Shown here in pieces: positions 1-4,721 of a stretch of DNA of 5,608 nt. Position numbers and translations under genes: made by a program. Position 1 is the stretch's first letter. The number at the start of each line of letters is the position of its first letter. The notes under the pieces were generated by a model. It worked only from the letters and a program-made list of their open reading frames with translations. It ran no database searches and was not told where the DNA came from. This DNA comes from CAZBWE01 sp964495465. Its GTDB lineage: Bacteria > Planctomycetota > Phycisphaerae > Sedimentisphaerales > Anaerobacaceae. Where the stretch lies: the NCBI GenBank assembly GCA_964495465.1, contig CAZBWE010000123.1, forward strand, positions 1 to 5,608. The letters are read 5' to 3'.

Positions 1-45
1 CTGAGCTTGCCTTCACTGAGCTTGTCGAAGTGTCGAAGGAATCCG
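1..45. repeat. Fragment of dispersed TTCGACAAGCTCAG-type intergenic repeat
   Basis: The word CTGAGCTTG occurs at 1-9 and again at 16-24, and GTCGAAG occurs at 24-30 and 32-38, so the segment is built of short nested direct repeats. Read on the minus strand it gives GGATTCCTTCGACACTTCG followed by CAAGCTCAG. From general knowledge, words of the form TTCGACAAGCTCAG recur as dispersed non-coding repeats in many environmental bacterial genomes. CTTC (11-14) and GAAG (27-30) can pair around the core. The left part is cut by the window edge, so full length and boundaries are unknown. Confidence 0.5.
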
Positions 46-48
46 TGT

Positions 49-117
49 CTAAAACTCCACCAAGTCAGCCAGAATCAATACTATCTCGTCTCGATATTTC
101 CTTAGAAAATCAAGCAT
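49..117 (-). CDS. Possible 22-residue micro-ORF downstream of the membrane micropeptide
   Basis: An ATG at 117-115 opens a 22-codon frame ending at TAG (51-49). The peptide begins MLDFLRKYRDE, contains a hydrophobic stretch IVLILADLV, and could form an amphipathic helix. It starts 4 bases after the stop of the 31-residue membrane peptide and lies in a different frame, so translational coupling is possible. No Shine-Dalgarno sequence of its own is visible, and a 22-codon open frame easily arises by chance. It may equally be 3' untranslated RNA. I do not recognise it. Confidence 0.2.
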   Translation of the reverse strand: MLDFLRKYRDEIVLILADLVEF

Positions 118-121
118 TGGT

Positions 122-217
122 CTAGACGAGGAGTATGATGAGTAAGATTGCGACTGCAAGAGCTAGAAGGGCAATAATCCAAATTTTTGGGGGAATACTT
201 TTTTTGTAGAACTGCAT
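122..217 (-). CDS. Small hydrophobic single-span membrane peptide (31 aa), hypothetical
   Basis: The ATG is at 217-215 and the TAG stop at 124-122. The N-terminus MQFYKKSIPPK carries three lysines and two prolines. From residue 12 to the end there are only I, L, A and V plus one W, about 20 residues, which is the length of one membrane helix. By the positive-inside rule the lysine end should face the cytoplasm, with the C-terminus buried in or across the membrane. A GGAG Shine-Dalgarno (229-226) sits 8 bases before the ATG. An in-frame TGA lies 6 codons upstream, so the start cannot move far. A TTGAAA-N16-TATAAT promoter lies about 100 bases upstream. Peptides of this shape include type I toxin-like peptides and small regulators of membrane complexes. 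Nothing here decides between them, and no antisense RNA was found. Shortness is the main reason for doubt. Confidence 0.45.
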   Translation of the reverse strand: MQFYKKSIPPKIWIIALLALAVAILLIILLV

Positions 218-312
218 ATATAGGTCTCCATGTCAAATTTCATCTGCCAAACGGTACGGCTCACCGGCGCTGCTGGTCCGGTTGCAATAACTTCAATCGT
301 TAATATCTCTTT
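218..312 (-). other. Presumed 5' leader of the micropeptide transcript with alternative hairpins
   Basis: This is the stretch between the predicted transcription start (about 311) and the ATG at 217, roughly 94 bases. On the minus strand ACCGG (282-278) can pair with CCGGT (267-263). Alternatively CGGT (266-263) can pair with ACCG (255-252). The two stems share bases and exclude each other. No known riboswitch class was recognised. The larger gene-free stretch 218-610 otherwise holds the promoter at 318-345 and the hairpins at 443-577. Confidence 0.3.
226..229 (-). promoter_or_regulatory. Ribosome binding site of the 31-aa membrane peptide
   Basis: GGAG on the minus strand with 8 bases to the ATG at 217. 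This spacing is good, and it is one of the main reasons to treat such a short frame as translated. Confidence 0.45.
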
Positions 313-317
313 TTCAC

Positions 318-345
318 ATTATATCACCATTAGCCCAACTTTCAA
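318..345 (-). promoter_or_regulatory. Sigma-70-like promoter for the micropeptide
   Basis: On the minus strand TTGAAA (345-340) and TATAAT (323-318) are separated by 16 bases. The -10 is a perfect consensus and the -35 matches five of six bases. Transcription would start near 311 and run left toward the 31-residue reading frame. This is the only strong promoter-like pair I see in the left flank. Confidence 0.5.
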
Positions 346-435
346 CAAAAATTTCCCGCAAGCCAAAAATCCTGATGAAAATTCCTCCGCGATTCAGATT
401 TACTGGATTGGTGAATTGGTTATTGGTGATTGATA

Positions 436-463
436 GAAAATCCCCCGAAGCAGGCTTCGGGGC
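436..463 (-). terminator. Terminator-like hairpin downstream of ppdK
   Basis: CCCCGAAGC (443-451) and GCTTCGGGG (454-462) are perfect 9-base inverted repeats, in practice an 8-bp stem with a 4-base loop. On the minus strand the stem is followed by GATTTTC, giving a short U-run. No T-tract follows on the plus strand, so it favours leftward transcripts, i.e. ppdK. It lies about 150 bases past the ppdK stop, and the U-run is short, so termination may be partial. Confidence 0.5.
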
Positions 464-470
464 TAAACAA

Positions 471-500
471 ATGGATTCCTGCGTTCGCAGGAATGACAAA
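471..500. repeat. Dispersed palindromic repeat (CATTCCTGCG type)
   Basis: ATTCCTGCG (475-483) and CGCAGGAAT (486-494) form a perfect 9-bp stem with a 2-base loop, flanked by GG on the left and GACA on the right. Known from general experience, this is the widespread intergenic repeat whose accidental translation gives peptides containing SFLRTQESI, and exactly that peptide is encoded here on the minus strand. It is a non-coding mobile-like repeat of unknown function and sits directly upstream of the terminator-like stem in the ppdK direction. Confidence 0.65.
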
Positions 501-553
501 ACCTTATAATCTGCGAAATAGGGCATACACATAGTGATAATTTGCCATTCTAC

Positions 554-577
554 CTCAACGGGACTTCACCCCGTGAG
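554..577. repeat. Imperfect hairpin at the 3' side of ppdK
   Basis: CTCA-A-CGGG (554-562) pairs with CCCGTGAG (570-577), giving 8 base pairs with one bulged base and a 7-base loop. No U-run follows on either strand, so it is not a typical intrinsic terminator. It begins 33 bases past the ppdK stop and could protect the 3' end of the message or be another intergenic repeat unit. Confidence 0.35.
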
Positions 578-610
578 ATAATCCTTCACTCGTCCATCCT
601 CTGTCCTCTG

Positions 611-3316
611 TTATCTGACCGCCGCTTGGGCTGCTGCTAATCTTGCAATCGGCACTCTGAAGGGCGAGCAGCTTACATAGTTCATTCCGACCCTGTGGCA
701 GAAATCGATGCTGGCTGGCTCGCCGCCGTGCTCGCCGCAGATACCGACCTTCAGTTTCTTTCTGGTCTTTCTGCCTAATTTTGTCCCCATCTCAACTAAT
801 TTGCCGACGCCTGCCTGGTCGAGCGACTGGAACGGGTCAACTGCGTATATACCCTTTCGAACGTATTCGCCTAAGAACTTGCCCGCATCATCGCGCGAAA
901 AGCCCATCGTCATCTGCGTAAGGTCGTTCGTCCCGAAGCTGAAGAATTCCGCTTCCGTAGCAATCTCATTCGCTGTCAGCGCCGCTCTCGGCACTTCAAT
1001 CATCGTGCCGATGAGGTATTTGACTTTGGCCTTTCTTTCCCTGAAGACCTTATTAATTTCATCGACTATCTCATCTTTGACCAGCTTCATCTCTGTAACC
1101 GCCCCGGTCAACGGAATCATAATCTCCGGCAGAACGATTTTGCCTTTCTTCTTTACGTTCAAAGCCGCCTCGATAATCGCCCTTGCCTGCATTCTTCCGA
1201 TAGCAGGATAAGTTACGGTCAGCCGGCACCCTCGATGTCCTAACATCGGGTTGAACTCGTGAAGCTGCTCGACCTTTTCTTTTACCACCGCTGTTTTTAC
1301 TCCGAGCCGCCTTGCCATCTCCGCCTGGCTCTTCTCGTCCTGCGGCAGAAATTCGTGCAAAGGCGGGTCCAGCAGTCTAATCGTTACCGGCAGCCCCGCC
1401 ATCGCCTCGAATATTCCCTCGAAGTCGCTTCTCTGATAAGGCAGCAGCTTTTTGAGCGCGCCTTCGAATTGTATTTTCGCCCTGGCGTATTTCTTCTCGA
1501 TTGTCTCTTTATCTTTTGGCGTTTGTGCCGCGCTCAATTCCGCCAGCATATCTGCATAATCATCCGCCGCCAGAATCATCTGCCGCACAGGCCAAATCCG
1601 CTCGCCCTCGAAGAACATATGTTCCGTTCTGCAAAGTCCTATCCCTTCAGCGCCGAATCCTCTGGCCCGTTTTGCATCTTCCGGCGTATCTGCGTTTGTG
1701 CGGACTCCTAATTTGCGAACGTCATCGCAGATTTTCATAAATTTGCCGAAATCGCCGCTCATAGTCGGCTCAACCGTCGCCAGTTGTCCCGTCATAATTT
1801 CGCCGGTAGAGCCGTCCAGGCTTATCCAGTCTCCTTCTTTGATGACCTTGCTGTCGATGCTGAGTTTCTTTGTTTTATAATTGATGTTCAGGTCGTTGAC
1901 GCCTGCCACACAGCATTTACCCATCCCTCGTGCGACCACTGCCGCGTGTGAGGTCATCCCGCCGCGAGCAGTCAGGATACCTTCTGCTGCATCCATCCCG
2001 CCGATATCTTCCGGGCTTGTCTCGATTCGGACAAGGACAACTTTTTTACCTTTTTTATTCCACGCTTCTGCAGTATCCGCCGTGAAGACCACCTGCCCGA
2101 CCGCTGCCCCTGGCGATGCCGGCAGGCCCTTGGCGATAACATTGCGTTTGGCCTTCGGGTCGAAGTGCGGATGCAGCAGCCGGTCTAATTGCTCCGGCTC
2201 CACACGCCCGACCGCCTCTTTCTTTGTAATCAATCCATCCTGCACCATATCGACCGCAATCTTCACCGCCGCTTCCGCCGTCCGCTTGCCCCGCCGCGTC
2301 TGCAATATATAAAGTCGTTTGTTTTGAATGGTAAATTCCATATCCTGAGTATCTTTGTAGTGCTTTTCGAGGCGGGTCATCAGGGAAGTCAGTTGCTTGT
2401 AGGCCTTCGGCATAACCTTCGAGAGTTTTTTCAATTCGATGGGAGTTCTGATGCCGGCGACGACGTCCTCGCCTTGGGCGTTCATTAAAAACTCGCCGTA
2501 AAACTCCTTTTTGCCGGTGCTCGGATTGCGAGTGAAACATACACCCGTGCCGCAATCTTCGCCCATATTGCCGAATACCATCGCCTGGACGTTCACGGCG
2601 GTGCCCAGCAGGCCGGTAATTTTGTTCAACTTGCGATATGTAACCGCACGAGGCGTGTTCCAGGAACGGAAAACAGCGTTAATCGCGTGAGTCAATTGAG
2701 TTCGGCCATCCTGCGGGAACATTCGGCCTACGTGCTTTTTATATACGGCTTTGTATTTTTCGACGACCTGCTTTAACTGCTCGGCGCTAAGCTCATTGTC
2801 CAGCTTGACCCCTGCCTTTTTCTTGGCGGCGTCAATTACGTGCTCGAAATGCTCGTGGTCGCAGCCCATAACCACATCGCCGAACATATCAATAAACCGA
2901 CGGTAAATATCGTATGCAAAACGAGGATTTTTGGTCTTTTTTATAATGCCATCAATCACATCGTCATTTAATCCGAGATTAAGAACGGTGTCCATCATTC
3001 CGGGCATTGACACGGCTGCTCCGCTTCGGACACTGACTAGTAAAGGTTTTTTGGGGTCGCCGAGCTTGGCGTTCATCGCTTTTTCGAGCTTGGCCAGGTT
3101 TCTGTCAACTTCTTGGGCAAGGCCTTTCGGCCATTTGCCGCCTGATTTGTAGTATTCGCCGCAAACCCTTGTGCTGATAGTAAAGCCCGGCGGGACCGGA
3201 ACGCCAAGGTTCGTCATTTCCGCAAGATTTGCACCCTTGCCGCCGAGGATTTCTCTCATCTTCGCGTTGCCTTCGGCCCTGCCGGAGCCGAAAAAATACA
3301 CCTGTTTTGTTGCCAT
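611..3316 (-). CDS. ppdK: Pyruvate, phosphate dikinase (PPDK)
   Basis: PPDK reversibly converts pyruvate, ATP and phosphate to phosphoenolpyruvate, AMP and pyrophosphate in the cytoplasm. The 901-residue product is complete. The N-terminal nucleotide-binding part shows GGKGANLAEM near residue 27, VSVRSGAAVSMPGMMDT near 95 and LQTRRGKR near 338. The swivelling phosphohistidine domain has GGMTSHAAVVARG, with the catalytic His at about 457 and a Thr two residues before it, the target of PPDK regulatory protein in plants and some bacteria. The C-terminal PEP/pyruvate barrel has CRTEHMFF (Arg about 563), TIRLLDPPLHEF (Arg about 647), MIEVPRA (Glu about 774), FGTNDLTQ (Asn about 797) and ICGEHGG (catalytic Cys about 860). 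All active-site residues I know from the Clostridium symbiosum enzyme appear present. An extra stretch of about 27 residues lies near 583-619. Start: the ATG at 3316 has AAGGAG upstream; an in-frame TTG at 3322 is less likely. It is transcribed alone, divergently from tRNA-His. Confidence 0.97.
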   Translation of the reverse strand: MATKQVYFFGSGRAEGNAKMREILGGKGANLAEMTNLGVPVPPGFTISTRVCGEYYKSGGKWPKGLAQEVDRNLAKLEKAMNAKLGDPKKPLLVSVRSGAAVSMPGMMDTVLNLGLNDDVIDGIIKKTKNPRFAYDIYRRFIDMFGDVVMGCDHEHFEHVIDAAKKKAGVKLDNELSAEQLKQVVEKYKAVYKKHVGRMFPQDGRTQLTHAINAVFRSWNTPRAVTYRKLNKITGLLGTAVNVQAMVFGNMGEDCGTGVCFTRNPSTGKKEFYGEFLMNAQGEDVVAGIRTPIELKKLSKVMPKAYKQLTSLMTRLEKHYKDTQDMEFTIQNKRLYILQTRRGKRTAEAAVKIAVDMVQDGLITKKEAVGRVEPEQLDRLLHPHFDPKAKRNVIAKGLPASPGAAVGQVVFTADTAEAWNKKGKKVVLVRIETSPEDIGGMDAAEGILTARGGMTSHAAVVARGMGKCCVAGVNDLNINYKTKKLSIDSKVIKEGDWISLDGSTGEIMTGQLATVEPTMSGDFGKFMKICDDVRKLGVRTNADTPEDAKRARGFGAEGIGLCRTEHMFFEGERIWPVRQMILAADDYADMLAELSAAQTPKDKETIEKKYARAKIQFEGALKKLLPYQRSDFEGIFEAMAGLPVTIRLLDPPLHEFLPQDEKSQAEMARRLGVKTAVVKEKVEQLHEFNPMLGHRGCRLTVTYPAIGRMQARAIIEAALNVKKKGKIVLPEIMIPLTGAVTEMKLVKDEIVDEINKVFRERKAKVKYLIGTMIEVPRAALTANEIATEAEFFSFGTNDLTQMTMGFSRDDAGKFLGEYVRKGIYAVDPFQSLDQAGVGKLVEMGTKLGRKTRKKLKVGICGEHGGEPASIDFCHRVGMNYVSCSPFRVPIARLAAAQAAVR

Positions 3317-3326
3317 TGTCAAAAAT

Positions 3327-3333
3327 CTCCTTC
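3327..3333 (-). promoter_or_regulatory. ppdK ribosome binding site
   Basis: GAAGGAG on the minus strand, 10 bases before the ATG at 3316 and only 4 before an in-frame TTG at 3322. The ATG is preferred because the spacing to TTG is short and TTG starts are rarer; the difference is just two residues. Confidence 0.7.
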
Positions 3334-3352
3334 TAAGCTAAATTGCGTATTC

Positions 3353-3390
3353 AAAAAACCTTAAAAACGTCGGGATGATACTCCATACCC
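3353..3390 (-). promoter_or_regulatory. Attenuator-like hairpin with U-runs in the ppdK leader
   Basis: On the minus strand GGGTATG (3390-3384) can pair with CATCCC (3377-3372), giving six pairs with one bulge and a 6-base loop. Two T-runs follow, at 3367-3363 (five) and 3358-3353 (six). The arrangement lies between the ppdK promoter and start codon, so it could stop transcription early. The stem is short and no competing antiterminator was identified, so this remains speculative. Confidence 0.25.
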
Positions 3391-3436
3391 TAAATACATA
3401 AATCCGATAACAATCCCATAGGGAAAAGAATCGCGC

Positions 3437-3465
3437 AGTTTACAGCATGAAGGGAAGGATGTCAA
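3437..3465 (-). promoter_or_regulatory. ppdK promoter (sigma-70 type)
   Basis: On the minus strand TTGACA (3465-3460), a perfect -35, is followed after exactly 17 bases by TAAACT (3442-3437), matching four of six -10 positions. Transcription should start near 3430 and give a leader of about 114 bases before the ppdK ATG. That is long for a housekeeping enzyme and leaves room for RNA-level control. Confidence 0.65.
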
Positions 3466-3514
3466 GACTGAAGTAACTCCGAATTTCCGAATCCAAAGCC
3501 CTAAATTCGTCATT

Positions 3515-3547
3515 CGTAGTCCCTATGGGATGCCTTACGGCACTACG
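3515..3547. repeat. Cloverleaf-like intergenic palindromic element
   Basis: CGTAGT (3515-3520) and ACTACG (3542-3547) form an outer stem. Inside are two further small hairpins, CCC-TAT-GGG (3521-3529) and TGCC-TTAC-GGCA (3531-3542, sharing its last A with the outer stem). The whole folds as a three-way junction on either strand. It is non-coding, lies between the divergent ppdK and tRNA promoters, and has the look of a dispersed palindromic repeat. Only one copy is in the window. Confidence 0.45.
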
Positions 3548-3633
3548 GAGAATAGACAAATTCTAAATGTAAATGTTCAAAATTAAATCCTATGTAGAAT
3601 GTAGGGCTAAATATTGCTTTGTTTGTTGTTGTA

Positions 3634-3661
3634 TTGACAAAGTGGGTGTTGGCGATACAAT
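3634..3661 (+). promoter_or_regulatory. tRNA-His promoter (sigma-70 type)
   Basis: TTGACA (3634-3639) and TACAAT (3656-3661) are separated by 16 bases. The -35 is perfect and the -10 matches five of six. Transcription would begin near 3668, about 13 bases before the mature tRNA 5' end, so the precursor leader is short. Confidence 0.65.
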
Positions 3662-3680
3662 GGAGATGTTGGACTTTTTT

Positions 3681-3755
3681 GGTGGGAGTAGCTCAGTTGG
3701 ATAGAGCACCGGATTGTGGTTCCGGGGGTCGCGGGTTCAAATCCCGTCTCTCACC
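3681..3755 (+). tRNA. tRNA-His (anticodon GTG)
   Basis: The cloverleaf is complete. The acceptor stem is GTGGGAG (3682-3688) with CTCTCAC (3748-3754). The D stem is GCTC/GAGC. The anticodon stem is CCGGA/TCCGG around loop TTGTGGT, with anticodon GTG at 3716-3718. The variable loop has 5 bases. The T stem is GCGGG/CCCGT around TTCAAAT. The G at 3681 faces C at 3755, the extra G-1:C73 pair typical of tRNA-His and read by histidyl-tRNA synthetase. The 3' CCA is not encoded and must be added enzymatically. It is a single gene with its own promoter and no clear intrinsic terminator. Confidence 0.96.
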
Positions 3756-3762
3756 CTTGTCT

Positions 3763-3804
3763 CGTATTGCGTGATGCGTATTGCGTCGTGCGTATATCGT
3801 ATGT
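3763..3804. repeat. Three imperfect 14-bp tandem repeats after tRNA-His
   Basis: Consecutive units are CGTATTGCGTGATG (3763-3776), CGTATTGCGTCGTG (3777-3790) and CGTATATCGTATGT (3791-3804). The first two differ at two positions and the third is more diverged. They begin 8 bases past the tRNA 3' end and lie between convergent transcription units. The rest of the gap to 3896 holds a degenerate TCCCCCATTGGGA stem (3809-3821) and GAGT/ACTC pairing around 3831-3844, but no convincing terminator. Confidence 0.55.
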
Positions 3805-3896
3805 CGCATCCCCCATTGGGAGAATCCATAGAGTAAATTGACTCAATACCAATGTTGCTGTCTGTTTTATCTGCCTGAACTAAGCCGGAAAATCAC

Positions 3897-4700
3897 TTAC
3901 GGATCCGGGTAGCCCGGATATTTATACCAGGTGGCGGTCTGGCCTACAATCTGGTCGGTGAACATCGTGGTGTCTGTGCTGGTGATGGTCGAGCCGCTGC
4001 TATCCTGCACATCAAGAGAGAGCATGCTTGCGGCAATTCCAAAGCCGGGCTGGGGTTGCACACCGAAAGTCGTCCCGTCATAGCTGCCGCTTTCACTGAT
4101 GCCGGTAATGTAGTCCTCGTCCGTGGTGGTAGAACTAATTTGGGCGTTGTGGGGCACTCCCACCTGGGAGCCGCCGCTGTCGCGCTGCTCAAACTGCTTT
4201 TCGGCAGTAACTGTTACCGACTCGGCGGTCCCGCCGAATGTCTGGCCAGTTCCTACAACCCAGGTGTCGGCAGCAGAGCACGCACCAGCTTCACCGCCAA
4301 CATACAGCAGACTGACACCGCTGGCGTCGATGCCTTGAGTTGCAAGGAAGGCAGAGCTTCCCCCGCTGCTATTTGTCCGCAAGGCCTCTGCCTGGAATGT
4401 CGAGGAGAAATCACCCACTGACCCATAGTAGGTTGCAGACAGGTAGGCCCATCCTGTCTCGCTATTTGTGTAATTCGCATACGTCCCGTATGCCTGACCT
4501 TTGCCGAGCAGAGTGAACTCTGCGGTGACGGCCGTAGAATTCTCACCGCCCGGGCCGGGCAGATCGGCGGTAATAGTAAAATTCGGGTTGGTAACATTGA
4601 AGTTAACGGTTGCGTTAGGGGGGCCCGGCATAGCCATCGCCGGCGAACCAAACATCATCGACAGAGCGGCCGTTATAATTGTCAAAACTTTCTTAATCAT
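3897..4700 (-). CDS. Secreted acidic Ser/Thr/Gly-rich protein B, hypothetical (267 aa)
   Basis: The start is the ATG at 4700, directly behind a GAG-repeated Shine-Dalgarno; an in-frame TTG at 4718 lies upstream of that ribosome binding site and is rejected. The N-terminus MIKKVLTIITAALSMMFGS is a Sec signal peptide, with probable cleavage after SPAMA (residue 23). The mature protein is rich in S, T, G, A and aromatic residues. It has about 23 acidic residues against five Lys/Arg, and a single Cys near 141. No C-terminal anchor, PEP-CTERM or lipobox is seen, so release to the periplasm, surface or medium is inferred. PGGENS (residues 50-55) and the SATYYG-like segment (88-93) echo the neighbouring gene A, which is the same length. 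It is second in a two-gene operon, 21 bases after A. Beta-rich structure is likely. I do not recognise the family. Confidence 0.8.
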   Translation of the reverse strand: MIKKVLTIITAALSMMFGSPAMAMPGPPNATVNFNVTNPNFTITADLPGPGGENSTAVTAEFTLLGKGQAYGTYANYTNSETGWAYLSATYYGSVGDFSSTFQAEALRTNSSGGSSAFLATQGIDASGVSLLYVGGEAGACSAADTWVVGTGQTFGGTAESVTVTAEKQFEQRDSGGSQVGVPHNAQISSTTTDEDYITGISESGSYDGTTFGVQPQPGFGIAASMLSLDVQDSSGSTITSTDTTMFTDQIVGQTATWYKYPGYPDP

Positions 4701-4701
4701 T

Positions 4702-4713
4702 CTCCTCCTCCTC
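4702..4713 (-). promoter_or_regulatory. Tandem GAG Shine-Dalgarno before secreted protein B
   Basis: Four consecutive GAG units on the minus strand end 1 base before the ATG at 4700. The repetition offers several anti-SD registers, the best about 5-7 bases from the ATG. It settles the start choice and suggests strong translation of the second operon gene. Confidence 0.7.
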
Positions 4714-4721
4714 AGCAATCA

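Noticed and set aside
218..312. Possible riboswitch in the micropeptide leader.
   Set aside because: I compared it by eye with the cyclic-di-GMP type and found no conserved core; only weak alternative stems remain.
230..433. A 67-codon open frame on the plus strand starting at ATG 230.
   Set aside because: No good ribosome binding site or recognisable domain, and it lies opposite the better-supported minus-strand promoter and leader.
314..532. A 72-codon open frame on the minus strand containing VLSFLRTQESI.
   Set aside because: That peptide is the accidental translation of the dispersed palindromic repeat at 471-500, and the frame also runs through the terminator-like hairpin.
708..2555. 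Several long open frames on both strands inside ppdK.
   Set aside because: All lie inside a PPDK frame with intact catalytic motifs from end to end; they are out-of-frame by-products.
3451..3480. Short plus-strand frame starting at an ATG near 3447.
   Set aside because: It ends after nine codons and overlaps the ppdK -35 element; it has no supporting signal.
3763..3804. CRISPR array.
   Set aside because: The 14-bp units are directly adjacent without spacers and are too short and diverged.
3681..3900. tRNA-His as an integration site for a mobile element.
   Set aside because: No integrase gene and no repeated copy of the tRNA 3' end is present in the window.
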